Positions 47,437-56,747 of a DNA stretch of 64,000 bases are shown piece after piece; position 1 is the first letter of the stretch, and the number at the start of each line of letters is the position of its first letter. Below the pieces are notes generated by a model. That model was not told where the DNA came from and did no database searches. It saw only the letters and a list, made by a program, of their open reading frames with translations. Source of the stretch: JADKAV01 sp963733395 (GTDB taxonomy: Bacteria; Actinomycetota; Actinomycetes; S36-B12; UBA10799). Location of the stretch: the NCBI GenBank assembly GCA_963733395.1, contig CAVTCZ010000005.1, positions 372,001 to 436,000 on the forward strand, in the 5' to 3' direction. The translations under genes were made by a program, and so were the position numbers.

Positions 47437-48621
47437 ATGGCCGGAAATGTGATTGTTGCTGGAGCCCGCACCCCGATGGGGCGCTTGCTCGGATCTCTGA
47501 AGGGATTCTCGGCCGCCGACCTCGGTGGCGTGGCCATCGCCGGCGCGCTGGAACGTTCGGGCGTCTCCCCGGAGCAGGTGGACTACGTGATCATGGGTCA
47601 CGTCCTGCAGGCCGGCACCGGGCAGATCACGGCGCGGCAGGCGGCCACCAAGGCCGGCATCGGCATGGACGTGCCCGCGCTGACGATCAACAAGGTCTGC
47701 CTCTCGGGGCTCGACGCGATCGCCCTGGCCGATCAGCTGATCCGCGCCGGCGAGTTCGAGATCGTGGTCGCCGGTGGCATGGAGTCCATGACCAACGCCC
47801 CGCACCTGCTCATGGGTTCCCGCGAGGGGGTCAAGTACGGCGATTGGAAAGCGATCGACTCGCTGGCCTTCGACGGCCTGACCTGCGCGTTCGACCAGTG
47901 CGCGATGGGTGAGTCGACTGAGAGCTACAACAGCAAGTACCCCACGGTGACCCGGGAGCGGCAGGACGCGTTCGCGGCCCGCTCGCACCAACTCGCCGCC
48001 ATCGCGGAGAAGAACGGCGCGTTCGGCGAGGAGATCGTGGCGGTCGAGATCCCGCAGCGCAAGGGTGACCCGATCGTCTTCGCCACCGACGAGGGCGTGC
48101 GGCCCGACACCACCGCCGAGAGCCTCGGCAAGCTGCGCCCGGCCTTCGCCAAGGACGGCAGCATCACGGCCGGCAACGCCTCGCAGATCTCCGACGGTGC
48201 CGCTGCCGTCGTCGTGATGTCCAAGGCCAAGGCCGAGGAACTCGGTCTCACCTGGCTGGCGGAGATCGGCGCCCACGGTGTCGTTGCCGGTCCGGACGCC
48301 TCGCTGCAGTTGCAGCCGGCGAACGCGATCAAGGCCGCGTGTGAGAAGGAGGGGATTGCGGTCTCCGACCTCGACCTGCTCGAGATCAACGAGGCCTTCG
48401 CCGCCGTCGGCCTGGCATCGACCGAGGCCCTGGGAGTCTCCGAGGACATCGTCAACGTCAACGGCGGGGCCATCGCCCTGGGCCACCCGCTGGGTATGTC
48501 CGGAGCCCGCGTGGTGCTCACGCTGGCCATGGAACTCAAGCGCCGCGGTGGCGGTCTCGGTGCCGCGGCCCTGTGTGGCGGCGGTGGCCAGGGAGACGCC
48601 CTGATCATCCGCGTTCCGTAG
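47437..48621 (+). CDS. acetyl-CoA C-acetyltransferase (thiolase)
   Basis: This thiolase condenses two acetyl-CoA to acetoacetyl-CoA (or cleaves it). The 394-residue protein has the active-site Cys in 'NKVCLSGLDAIALAD', the 'NEAFAAVGLASTE' motif, the His in 'GGAIALGHPLGMSGAR' and the second Cys in 'ALCGGGGQGDALI'. An AGGAGG ribosome site precedes the ATG. The meaB GTG follows the stop with no gap, so the two are co-transcribed. It is the probable entry enzyme for the ethylmalonyl-CoA route. Confidence 0.95.
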   Translation: MAGNVIVAGARTPMGRLLGSLKGFSAADLGGVAIAGALERSGVSPEQVDYVIMGHVLQAGTGQITARQAATKAGIGMDVPALTINKVCLSGLDAIALADQLIRAGEFEIVVAGGMESMTNAPHLLMGSREGVKYGDWKAIDSLAFDGLTCAFDQCAMGESTESYNSKYPTVTRERQDAFAARSHQLAAIAEKNGAFGEEIVAVEIPQRKGDPIVFATDEGVRPDTTAESLGKLRPAFAKDGSITAGNASQISDGAAAVVVMSKAKAEELGLTWLAEIGAHGVVAGPDASLQLQPANAIKAACEKEGIAVSDLDLLEINEAFAAVGLASTEALGVSEDIVNVNGGAIALGHPLGMSGARVVLTLAMELKRRGGGLGAAALCGGGGQGDALIIRVP

Positions 48622-49536
48622 GTGCAACTCCTCGATCGGGCGCGCGCGGGCGACACCCGCGCGATCGCCCGATTGCTGAGCCTCGTGGAGAGCGGTTCCC
48701 CGCAGTTGCGCGAGGTGAGTGCCGATCTCATGCAGCATGTGGGCCATGCCCACATCGTCGGGATCACCGGTTCGCCCGGCGTGGGCAAGTCCACAACCAC
48801 CTCGGCCCTGATCGATGTGCTGCGCGAAACCGACAAGCGGGTGGCTGTGCTGGCGGTTGACCCGAGTTCACCGTTCTCCGGCGGCGCCCTGCTCGGTGAC
48901 CGGGTGCGGATGCAGACCCACGCGACCGACCCGCACGTGTTCATCCGCTCGATGGCCTCGCGCGGGCATCTGGGCGGGCTGTCGGCCGCCGCCCCGCAGG
49001 CGCTGCGGGTGCTGGACGCGTGCGGTTTCGACGTCGTCCTGGTGGAGACGGTCGGCGTCGGTCAGTCGGAGATCGAGGTGGTCGGGCAGACCGATACCGT
49101 GCTGGTCCTGCTGGCACCCGGGATGGGTGACGGGGTGCAGGTGGCGAAGGCGGGCATCCTGGAGATCGCCGACGTCTTCGTGGTCAACAAGGCCGACCGT
49201 GATGGGGCGTCGGTCACCACCCGGGAACTGCGCTCCATGATCGCGCTGGGTGCCCGGCAGGAGGGCGACTGGATCCCGCCGATCGTGAGTACCGTCGCGA
49301 CCCGCCCGGAAGGCATCCATGACCTGGTCGCGGCGCTCGAGCGTCACCGCCTTTGGGCAGCGGAGTCCGGGGACCTGCGGCAACGCCGGTTGCGCCGGGT
49401 GCAGTTGGAGATCGAGTCCCTGGCGCTGGACGAGGTGCGGGATCGACTGGGTCACGCCAGTGACCTCGCCGAGCGGGTCCTGGCCGGTGAACTCGACCCC
49501 TACATGGCCTCGCAGTTGCTCGTCGAGAGCATGTAG
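48622..49536 (+). CDS. meaB: methylmalonyl-CoA mutase-associated GTPase MeaB
   Basis: MeaB is a G-protein chaperone that guards the assembly and repair of adenosylcobalamin in methylmalonyl-CoA mutase (or ethylmalonyl-CoA mutase). The 304-residue protein has the P-loop 'GITGSPGVGKSTTTSAL', 'AVDPSSPFSGGALLGDRVRM', 'IRSMASRGHLGGL', 'VLVETVGVGQSE' and the base-specificity motif 'VVNKADRDGA'. The GTG start abuts the thiolase stop. The mutase itself is not in this window. Confidence 0.95.
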   Translation: MQLLDRARAGDTRAIARLLSLVESGSPQLREVSADLMQHVGHAHIVGITGSPGVGKSTTTSALIDVLRETDKRVAVLAVDPSSPFSGGALLGDRVRMQTHATDPHVFIRSMASRGHLGGLSAAAPQALRVLDACGFDVVLVETVGVGQSEIEVVGQTDTVLVLLAPGMGDGVQVAKAGILEIADVFVVNKADRDGASVTTRELRSMIALGARQEGDWIPPIVSTVATRPEGIHDLVAALERHRLWAAESGDLRQRRLRRVQLEIESLALDEVRDRLGHASDLAERVLAGELDPYMASQLLVESM

Positions 49537-49539
49537 CGG

Positions 49540-51284
49540 CTACGGGTTGCGCAATGTCCGCTGCGCGGTGCTGCTGAACCCGCCGGGGCCGGCGGCGCGC
49601 ACCTGCACCCGCTGCACTCCGGGAAGCGCCGCGAAGGACGCGGTCGTCTTCGTCACGACCGACCAGTTCCCCGCCGGTTCGCCCGGTCGCAGCATCCGGA
49701 CCCAGTAGCTCTGGCCCGCTTGCTCGCGCGCCAGTCGACCCTGACCTGGGACCTGCTGACGCTCACCCGCAACCCCGACACCCGCGACGGTGCTGCCGGA
49801 CCCGCCGCGGGCCGGGTCGGTACGGAGCCCGGTGACGCCGCGCCGGCCCCGCTGCGGTTGACCGCCCGCACCGTCACGCTGTAGGTGGTCTTGGCGTTCA
49901 GCCCCCGGATCGTGCAGGTCAGGGCGCCGTCGGTCTGGCAGGTGCGCCCGCCCGGCCACGCGGTGGCCACGAATTGTGTGATCCGGCGGCCACCGTCGTC
50001 CAGCGGGGTCCGCCAGGCCACCCGCAGTGCCGCTGGGGCGGCCGTGACCCGGATCGCTCGCGGGGCGCCGGGCAGTCCGAGCGGGGTGACCCGACGCGGT
50101 GCCGTCCCCGGGGCGCTGCTGCCGGCCGGGGTGGTGGCCGTCACCGCGACGGTGTAGGCGCGGCCGTTGCGCAGGCCGCTGATCTCGCACGAGAGCGCCG
50201 TGGTGGAGCAGCTACGACCTCCGGGTGCCGCGGTGGCGGTGTACGCGGTGCCGGTGTCACCGGAAGCCGACCAGGTGACGGTGAGCGATCGGTCGCCGGC
50301 GGTGACCTTGACGTTCGCCGGCGCTGCGGGCACTGCCGCGGAGACGAGTTCGGCTGCGGTGGGTGCCGACGGGCCGCTGGTGCCGATGCGGTTGGTCGCA
50401 GTCACCGTGAACGTGTAGGACCGGCCGTTCTCCAGCCCGGCGACGGTGCACGACTGGGTGTGCGTCTCGCAGGTGGCGGCGCCCGGGTCGGCGGTGACGG
50501 TGTAGGAGGTGATGTCGGCACCGCCGTCATCGGCCGGCCGCTGCCAGGAGACCGCTGCCTGCCGGTTGCCGCCCTGCGCCGCGACCTGCGTGGGTTGCCC
50601 CGGCGGGTCCAGAACGGTGAGGTCGCGGACGGTTGCGCCGCTCACCCGCACTGGCAGGGCCAGCGGGGCGTTGCCGTTGGGAGCCTTGAGGACGTAGTCC
50701 CCGGGCGGCACCAGCAGTGAGTAGGCGCCACTGCCGTCGGTGGTTGCCGATGGCCTGTAGGTGGGCTCCTCGGCGCGCACGGCGCTCACCTGGACCCCCG
50801 GGCGGCCGGCACCGCTTCGGTCTCGCACGGACCCTGACAGGGACACCGCCTGTGGGATCTCGGATGTGAGCAGGTGGACATCGCACATGGCCGCATCCGC
50901 CGGGTTGCAGCCGGGGGCCATGCCGAACGTCACCGCTGCTGCGGTGTCCCGCGAGTACTGCTGTGGCCAGTAGACCGTCGCGAACCCGTACCGCTCGATG
51001 CGGATGCGATAGCGACCGAACGGCAGGTTCAGCGCCTGGTAGTAGGCCGATGTCGCCGGATCCCCGTAGGCCGCGACCGGGTAGAGCAGTCCGGTGTCGA
51101 GGTTCTCGGCGGTGACCACGGCTGCGGCCAGCGGGCCGGTGTGCCCGGCGGTGTAGCGTCCGGTGACATTGACCCCCAACGTGCCGGTGACGGCAGCTTG
51201 TGCCGGCGTGGCGCCGAACACCGCCGCCATGAGGGTGAGGGTCGTCAGGACGGGGATGGCCAGGCGTCGGGGGGAAGGCATCAT
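49540..51284 (-). CDS. secreted fibronectin type III protein, one frameshift
   Basis: The reconstructed 581-residue protein starts with a signal peptide ('AIPVLTTLTLMAAVFGATPA', cut near AQA). A region of unknown fold comes next, then a carboxypeptidase-regulatory-like domain ('GSVRDRSGAGRPGVQVSAV') and four fibronectin type III domains, each opening with a Pro-x-x-Pro segment ('PGQPTQV', 'PAAPANV', 'PGAPRAI', 'PAAPSRV'). One A appears missing near 49721 in 'RASKAGQSYWVRM', breaking the last domain. No cell-wall anchor motif. The ATG overlaps the stop of the preceding gene. Confidence 0.8.
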
Positions 51285-51823
51285 GGCGTGTCAATCTGTG
51301 CGTTCGGATCGGTCGGGTCGGGCGGTTGTTCGGGGCCGACGGATGTGGTGTCGACGGTGGTGGTGGCGGCAGGCTGGGCAGCCGACGTCTGCGGGGTGAG
51401 GTCTGGGGCTGTGCCGGCGGGAGACTGGTAGGTGCTGGCCGGGACTGTCGCCGGCGCCACCCCGCGGCTCTCGTCGGCAACCAGCGAGCGGGCCGCGAAC
51501 CTGGCAGCCGCCGGGTAGTCCGGCACGGTGAAGGTGACGAACGGACGCCCATCGTGGTCGGGGGCGATGGTGGCACGTTCGGTGTCGGCCATGACATCGA
51601 TGCTGCCCAGGACTGCGACATCGCCGGTAGGGGTTTGCGAGATCTGTGGATAGACCTGCCGGACGGCCAGAGTTATCAACACCCCGACGGCGGCGACAGC
51701 CGCGCACGCCGCCAGCAGCGCCCGGTTCGGCCCGCTCTTCTTGGGCGGCGGCGGATCACATCCGAGAATGCGGATGCGCGCGTTCGCGGGGCGCACGGGA
51801 CCACCCGGCTGCGCGTAGGTCAT
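51281..51823 (-). CDS. single-pass membrane protein of unknown function
   Basis: The 180-residue protein has a short cytoplasmic part with 'CDPPPPKKSGPN', one membrane helix ('LLAACAAVAAVGVLITLAV'), and an external region that ends in a Pro/Thr/Ala-rich tail. The middle ('RPFVTFTVPDYPAAARFAA') looks like a small folded domain. I recognise no family. It overlaps the secreted fibronectin protein gene by 4 bases, so the two are probably one operon acting at the cell surface. Confidence 0.7.
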   Translation of the reverse strand: MTYAQPGGPVRPANARIRILGCDPPPPKKSGPNRALLAACAAVAAVGVLITLAVRQVYPQISQTPTGDVAVLGSIDVMADTERATIAPDHDGRPFVTFTVPDYPAAARFAARSLVADESRGVAPATVPASTYQSPAGTAPDLTPQTSAAQPAATTTVDTTSVGPEQPPDPTDPNAQIDTP

Positions 51824-51900
51824 GGCGGCCCCCCGGCGGCGACATTTGACTGACCAAACTGTAACCCCGCAGATAGGGTTGCCCGGCAGGAGGTGTGGAT

Positions 51901-52755
51901 ATGCCAGTGGTCGTGGGGTACGACGGGTCGGAGCAATCGGCCCGGGCAGTAGCTTTCGCCAGCGGTGAGGCGCAGATGCGTGGGCTCGCCCTGGAAGTGG
52001 TGACGGCGTGGGACCAGCCGACGGTGGACCTCGGGATGGGTGCCGGCGCGGCGGTCGATCCGCAGTTGTCGGAGGTGGTGGCCCAACAAGCCGCGGACAT
52101 CGCGGCCGGCGGGGCGGCGCTGGTGAGCATCCCGGATGTCAGCTCGGCCGCGGTGCCGGGGCCGGCCGCCGCGGCGCTGGTGGAGCGCAGCCGTACCGCC
52201 GACCTGGTGGTGGTGGGTTCACACGGCCGCCACGGTATGGCCGACCTTCTGCTGGGTGGGGTGTCGCGGCAGGTGGCCACGCACGCGGCCAGCCCGGTCA
52301 TCATCGTGCGTGGCCCGCAGCCGCCGCCCGCGCGGGTGGCGGTGGGGATCGACGGCTCCGAGCCGAGTAGCCGGGCGCTGGATTTCGCATTCGACGAGGC
52401 GAGTCGCCGCGGGTGGGCGCTGCACGTGATCCATGCCTGGGACGTGGCTGTGATCGGCTTCGACGTGGACGCCTCGACCTACCCCAAGGGCGGCATCATC
52501 GACGATGTCCGCGACGCCGAGACCCGGTTGAGTTCCGAAGTCCTCGCCGGACATCTGGCGCAGTACCCGGACGTGCCGGTCGAGGTGACGGTGCAGCGCG
52601 GTGGCCCGGCACCCGTGCTGGTGGCCGCATCCGAGGACTGCGGACTGCTCGTGACCGGTTCTCGCGGCCGGGGCGGGTTCTCGTCGCTGGTGCTGGGTTC
52701 GGTGAGCCACAAGGTGATCCACCACGCGGCGTGCAGCATCGCCATCGTGCACTAG
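51901..52755 (+). CDS. universal stress protein, two USP domains
   Basis: The 284-residue protein is a tandem of two UspA folds (about 1-143 and 144-284). Each ends in an ATP-binding loop: 'VVGSHGRHGMADLLLGGVSR' in the first and 'VTGSRGRGGFSSLVLGSVSH' in the second. Tandem USPs are typical of actinobacteria, where they respond to hypoxia and stress. The ATG at 51901 has an AGGAGG site 7 bases upstream. A GTG at 51895 is too close to it. The TAGGGT box at 51874-51879 may be the -10. Confidence 0.92.
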   Translation: MPVVVGYDGSEQSARAVAFASGEAQMRGLALEVVTAWDQPTVDLGMGAGAAVDPQLSEVVAQQAADIAAGGAALVSIPDVSSAAVPGPAAAALVERSRTADLVVVGSHGRHGMADLLLGGVSRQVATHAASPVIIVRGPQPPPARVAVGIDGSEPSSRALDFAFDEASRRGWALHVIHAWDVAVIGFDVDASTYPKGGIIDDVRDAETRLSSEVLAGHLAQYPDVPVEVTVQRGGPAPVLVAASEDCGLLVTGSRGRGGFSSLVLGSVSHKVIHHAACSIAIVH

Positions 52756-52756
52756 C

Positions 52757-53440
52757 GTGAGCGCAGCACTGAGCCTGTTCGTCCAGGTGCTGCCATTGGC
52801 GATCGGTGCCGCCATCAGCCCGACATTCCTGGCGATGCAGGTGGTCGTGCTGACCAGTGGGGCTCCGGGCGCCCTCGCCCGCGGCTGGGCGCTGGCCGCG
52901 GGCAGCATGAGCATGTTGCTGCTGATCAGTTTCGGCGGCCTGTCATTACTGTCCCAGTTGCCCGACTTCCAGACCGGGCAACCGTCGCTGATCCAGGCGG
53001 TGATCCTGGCGGCGGGGGGCGTGGCACTGTTGGTCGCCGCCTGGGTGATCCGGCGGCGACCCGTCACGCACAAGGACTCCATGCTCACGCGGGTGGTCGA
53101 CGCCGGCCCCCCGGTGCTGTTCCTCATCGGCGCCGCCCGGCTGGCCGTCAACGCCACGACACTGGCGCTGTACATACCGGCCCTGCACGTGATCACCAAC
53201 TCCACGGTGTCATTGGTCGTGAAGGCGTTGGCCTTCCTGACGCTCTTCGTGATCACCGAGGTGGCCGTGCTGGGGCCGGTGCTGGCGGTGACGGTCATGG
53301 GCGAACGGGCCAAGCCTTTGCTGACCCGTGTTCACGAGGCCATCGAGCGCCGGTCGCGGGTCCTCACCCTGGCCACCTGCTTGGCGTTCGGGGGCCTGCT
53401 GCTGGTGCTCGCGGTACGGATCGCGATCGAGGTGGCGTGA
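52757..53440 (+). CDS. GAP/LysE-like membrane transporter
   Basis: The 227-residue protein has six predicted membrane helices with 'LAIGAAISPTFLAMQVVVL' early on, a loop of charged residues ('RRRPVTHKDSML') and a second triplet of helices. The fold resembles the GAP (Sap, sulfolipid-addressing) and LysE exporter families of actinobacteria. The substrate is unknown. The GTG start is one base after the universal stress protein stop, so the two are likely one transcript. Confidence 0.72.
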   Translation: MSAALSLFVQVLPLAIGAAISPTFLAMQVVVLTSGAPGALARGWALAAGSMSMLLLISFGGLSLLSQLPDFQTGQPSLIQAVILAAGGVALLVAAWVIRRRPVTHKDSMLTRVVDAGPPVLFLIGAARLAVNATTLALYIPALHVITNSTVSLVVKALAFLTLFVITEVAVLGPVLAVTVMGERAKPLLTRVHEAIERRSRVLTLATCLAFGGLLLVLAVRIAIEVA

Positions 53441-53446
53441 CCGGGC

Positions 53447-54850
53447 TCAGTCCTGGTCGTCGCCTTCAGCAACACGTGCGAGCACGGCCTTGCCCAGGGC
53501 ATCCAGCGTGCCGCTGATGCCTTTCAGGAACACCGGCAAGTCACGCACCGAGTCGTAGTCGGCCGTCACCCCGAAGTTGATGGTCCCGTTGTACGAGACG
53601 ATCGCGGTGGAGATCCGCACGCCCGGGCCCAGCGGCACGAAGGGGATCAGGGTCTGCAACTGCCGCCCCAGCAGGTACAGCGGGACCTGCGGGCCCGGAA
53701 CGTTCGTGGTGACGGTGTCGAAGGCCTTCAGGTCCACCCGTCCGGCCAGGCGGCCGGCGGCCGCGAACAGCATCGGTGGCACGAAGTCGGCCATGCCGAT
53801 GATCGAGTCGACCGTCAACGGCGCGCCGCTCTTCTTCACCCGGTCCATCTGCCGGGTCATGGCATGCAAACGCTCCACCGGGTCGTCCACCCCGATCGGC
53901 AGTTGCGCGAACATGGCGGACACCTCGTTGCCACCGCTGGTCTCACCGGGCATGCGGGTGGACACGGGGATCATCGACTGGATCTGCAGCGGCCGGGTAT
54001 CGATGCCGCGGTGGGCCAGCAGCGCCCGGAAGCCACCGGTGACCGCCGTCAGGATCACGTCGTTCACGGTGCCGCCGAAGGCGTTCTTCACCGCCTTGAT
54101 CGTGGCCAGGTCGCCCTCCACCCAGCCCCACCGCCGGTGCGGTCCGATCGGACCGCCGAAGGCCGAGTCGGTGGCCAGCAACCGGCTGCCCACGGACTTG
54201 CTGCCGACAGTGCGGATGGCGACATGCTCCACCAGTTCGCGGGGGTTGCCGACCCGGCTCACGATCCGGGTGAGGTGCTCGCCCGGGCGCTTCACGGAAT
54301 CGACCACCGCGTCGGTCACCAGTTCGACCGTGCCAGGGGCCGGATCGGGCGCCCACGTGCTGGGCGGATTCTCCCGGCCCTCGGTGTCCACGTCGAGGAT
54401 GACCTCCATGATGTCGTGGCCGGACAGGCCGTCGATCATGGCGTGATGCGCCTTGTTGATCAGCGCCCAGCGACCCTTCGCCAGCCCTTCGACCAGCCAG
54501 ATCTCCCACAGTGGTCGCTCGAGGTCCAGCCGCTGGCTCAACAGCCTGCTGGCCAGCCGCTCCACCTGCTCCGAACGGCCGGGCTTGGGTACGGCGGTAT
54601 GCCGGACGTGGAACTCCATCTCGAAGTTCTCATCGTCGACCCAGATCGGCTGCCCGAGGTTGAGTGGGACGGACCGCATTCGCTGCCGGTACCGGGGTAC
54701 CTGGTCGAGCCTGGAGTCGAGGTACTCGCAGAGTTGCTCGTAACTCGGTGCCGGGCCCTCGAACACCATCAGGCCACCGATGTGCATCGGCTGCCCGTCG
54801 CGCTCCAGCAGCAGGAACGTCGTATCGAGCGGACTCAGGCGATCTGGCAT
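53447..54850 (-). CDS. wax ester synthase/diacylglycerol acyltransferase (WS/DGAT)
   Basis: WS/DGAT joins acyl-CoA to diacylglycerol or fatty alcohol, making storage triacylglycerol or wax esters. The 467-residue protein starts 'MPDRLSPLDTTFLLLERDGQ', has the catalytic motif HHxxxDG as 'NKAHHAMIDGLSG' and the late conserved 'VTTNVPGPQVPLYLLG'. A TACGCT box and a GAGGAGG ribosome site stand upstream of the ATG. A lipase-like hydrolase gene lies immediately upstream on the same strand, giving a possible synthesis and breakdown pair. Confidence 0.95.
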   Translation of the reverse strand: MPDRLSPLDTTFLLLERDGQPMHIGGLMVFEGPAPSYEQLCEYLDSRLDQVPRYRQRMRSVPLNLGQPIWVDDENFEMEFHVRHTAVPKPGRSEQVERLASRLLSQRLDLERPLWEIWLVEGLAKGRWALINKAHHAMIDGLSGHDIMEVILDVDTEGRENPPSTWAPDPAPGTVELVTDAVVDSVKRPGEHLTRIVSRVGNPRELVEHVAIRTVGSKSVGSRLLATDSAFGGPIGPHRRWGWVEGDLATIKAVKNAFGGTVNDVILTAVTGGFRALLAHRGIDTRPLQIQSMIPVSTRMPGETSGGNEVSAMFAQLPIGVDDPVERLHAMTRQMDRVKKSGAPLTVDSIIGMADFVPPMLFAAAGRLAGRVDLKAFDTVTTNVPGPQVPLYLLGRQLQTLIPFVPLGPGVRISTAIVSYNGTINFGVTADYDSVRDLPVFLKGISGTLDALGKAVLARVAEGDDQD

Positions 54851-54900
54851 CGAACCTCCTCGGGCTGTGCCCAGCGTAGGTCACACGATCGTGTCGGCCG

Positions 54901-55824
54901 TCAGGCGAGGGCTGCTGCCGAGCCCACGTCGGGGTTCTCGTCGAGCCACTGCAGGATCGTGTTCGCGGTCAGTTCCGGCTCTTCGATCTGCGGCACGTGC
55001 CCGACCTCCTCGATGAGCTGGAACGTCCATTCGGGCCGGCGGCTCGCGGCGGCGTGCGCCGAGCGGGCGGACACGATCCGGTCGCGGCCGCCGTGGATCA
55101 GCAGCACCGGTACCGCCAACTCCCGCAGTCGTTTGACGTAGCTGCGGCCCTGGCTCATCAACACCACCGACCGGGCGGCCTCCACCATGTGCCGGGCCGT
55201 GCCGCTGAACTGGCGACGGATCTCCGCCTGCGCGATGGCCGCCTCGTACGCCTCCCGCGGCATCTTCGTGGGATCGACGGTCACGACCCGCAGCATCCGC
55301 GCCACCTGTGCCTCGGCCGACGCCAGCCTGGTCCACAGTCCCACGATCACTGCACCGAGCCCCGGCGTCGCCAGGACGGCGAACTCCAGGATCATTCGCA
55401 GGTCGCCGACCATGATTCCGGCAGCGGGCAGTGCGGGTGCGATCAGCACCACGCCGGAGGTGGTGCTCGGGGCGGACGTGGCTTGCACGACGGACAGCAG
55501 GCCGCCCATCGAGTTGCCCATCAGGACCGCGGGGGAGCCGGTGACTTCGGTGAGGAACCGGTGGATCACGTGCTGGTTGGCGTGCACACTGGTCGATCGC
55601 CTGCCCGCCTCGGTGAGCCCGTGCCCCGGCAGGTCCAATGCGACCACGCGGCAGCGGTCGGTCAGGTGGGGGGCGATCAGGTCCCAGTTGAGGGCCGAAC
55701 CGCCCAGGCCGTGGATGCAGACGATCAACGGCCCGTCCTGCGGCCCGCCGTAGTCGCGGTAGTGGGTCGGGCCGTCGAGGTCGACCCAGTGGGAGGTGCC
55801 GAGGTGTTCTGAGGTGACGCTCAC
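54901..55824 (-). CDS. alpha/beta hydrolase (lipase-like)
   Basis: The protein (307 residues from GTG 55824) has 'VCIHGLGGSALNWDLIAPHL', the nucleophile elbow 'VLMGNSMGGLLSV' (G-x-S-x-G), the acid in 'LIHGGRDRIVSARSA' and the His in 'EEVGHVPQIEEPE'. A helical lid separates the last two strands. An ATG at 55842 would add six residues, but a TAGGTT-N7-GTG leaderless signature favours 55824. It precedes the WS/DGAT gene by 50 bases on the same strand. Confidence 0.87.
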   Translation of the reverse strand: MSVTSEHLGTSHWVDLDGPTHYRDYGGPQDGPLIVCIHGLGGSALNWDLIAPHLTDRCRVVALDLPGHGLTEAGRRSTSVHANQHVIHRFLTEVTGSPAVLMGNSMGGLLSVVQATSAPSTTSGVVLIAPALPAAGIMVGDLRMILEFAVLATPGLGAVIVGLWTRLASAEAQVARMLRVVTVDPTKMPREAYEAAIAQAEIRRQFSGTARHMVEAARSVVLMSQGRSYVKRLRELAVPVLLIHGGRDRIVSARSAHAAASRRPEWTFQLIEEVGHVPQIEEPELTANTILQWLDENPDVGSAAALA

Positions 55825-55837
55825 AGATCCCAACCTA
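55822..55837 (-). promoter_or_regulatory. leaderless promoter signature of the lipase-like gene
   Basis: On the minus strand TAGGTT (55837-55832) is followed by seven bases and GTG (55824-55822). Confidence 0.5.
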
Positions 55838-55912
55838 CGCATGTCGCAAGCGGCGCGGACCCCGGACCATGGGACTCGCAATGGCGATCGGGCCGGGCCC
55901 CCAGCATGGTGT

Positions 55913-56584
55913 TCATGGACCCGAGGGTGCCTGAAGTCGGTACAACAGGTCGATCGCGTGTCGGCCCTGGCGCTCTCCGGCGGCCTCGTACTTGGTCCGG
56001 GGTCGCGACGGTATCCGGGTGCCGTCGTGCTCACACGCGAGTTCGGCCCGCGTGCGGAAGACCTCCCGCATCACCGCTGCGTAGTCGCGGTCGTCGGTGG
56101 CCAGGTGCAGCGTCCCGCCCGGTCGCAGCACCCGGCACGCGGCGGCGGCGAACTCGCCGCGGACCAGGCGGCGCTTGTTGTGCCGGGCCTTCGGCCACGG
56201 GTCGGGGAAGAAGACGAGGATCTGGTCCAGGGATCGATCGGGCAACCGGCGGCTCACGAAATCCAGGGCATCGCCGTGCAGCACCCGCAGGTTCGTCAGG
56301 CCGCGTTCCTGGATCTGCAGCATGGTCCTGGCGATGCCCTTGGTGTGCACATCGGCGGCGATGTAGTCGGTCTGCGGCTGCTCGGCCGCCATCTGCAGGG
56401 CCGCGTCCCCGAGGCCCGATCCGATCTCGAGTGCCCGGGGCGCCCGGCGGCCGAAGACCGCGTCCAGGTCGAGTGGATCCGGCATGAGTGCGAGGTCGAG
56501 ACCGCCGAGTTCGGCGAGGGCCGCGCGCTGGTTCGGGGACAGCCGGCCGCGCCGCGCGTGATAGCTGCGGATGGCTTCGACCAC
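55913..56584 (-). CDS. trmB: tRNA (guanine-N7)-methyltransferase
   Basis: TrmB methylates guanine 46 in the variable loop of tRNAs with S-adenosylmethionine. The 223-residue protein shows 'ALEIGSGLGDAALQMA' (SAM loop), 'IAADVHTKGIAR', 'GDALDFV', and the family motif 'ILVFFPDPWPKARHNKRRLV'. The GTG at 56584 is preceded by a TAGCGT-N6-GTG leaderless signature. The tRNA-His gene lies just upstream, divergently oriented. Confidence 0.95.
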   Translation of the reverse strand: MVEAIRSYHARRGRLSPNQRAALAELGGLDLALMPDPLDLDAVFGRRAPRALEIGSGLGDAALQMAAEQPQTDYIAADVHTKGIARTMLQIQERGLTNLRVLHGDALDFVSRRLPDRSLDQILVFFPDPWPKARHNKRRLVRGEFAAAACRVLRPGGTLHLATDDRDYAAVMREVFRTRAELACEHDGTRIPSRPRTKYEAAGERQGRHAIDLLYRLQAPSGP

Positions 56585-56596
56585 GCCTGCACGCTA
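56582..56596 (-). promoter_or_regulatory. leaderless promoter signature of trmB
   Basis: On the minus strand TAGCGT (56596-56591), six bases, GTG (56584-56582). Confidence 0.5.
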
Positions 56597-56638
56597 CCGC
56601 TAGAATCGAAGAGGCTCCGCTGCTGGCGGGGTCTTCTG

Positions 56639-56711
56639 GTGGGTGTAGCTCAGCTGGTAGAGCACCTGGTTGTGGTCCAGGTGGCCGCGGGTTCAAGTCC
56701 CGTCACTCACC
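56639..56711 (+). tRNA. tRNA-His (anticodon GTG)
   Basis: The sequence folds as a 73-base cloverleaf. The acceptor stem GTGGGTG/CACTCAC has one G-T pair, the D arm is GCTC/GAGC, and the anticodon arm CCTGG-TTGTGGT-CCAGG has anticodon GTG. The T arm GCGGG-TTCAAGT-CCCGT has one G-T pair. The discriminator C73 (56711) and an encoded G at -1 (56638) are the identity marks of tRNA-His. CCA is not encoded. The 27-base 3' end (56687-56713) is repeated at 61295-61321. Confidence 0.97.
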
Positions 56712-56713
56712 CT
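56687..56713 (+). repeat. attL: 3' end of tRNA-His, direct repeat
   Basis: These 27 bases (start GCGGGTTCAAG, end CACTCACCCT) include the T arm and acceptor 3' strand of tRNA-His. They are duplicated exactly at 61295-61321. Together they bound a genomic island. Confidence 0.92.
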
Positions 56714-56747
56714 GACGAAAGTTGTTGCTACACAATGGCTTTCAGAG

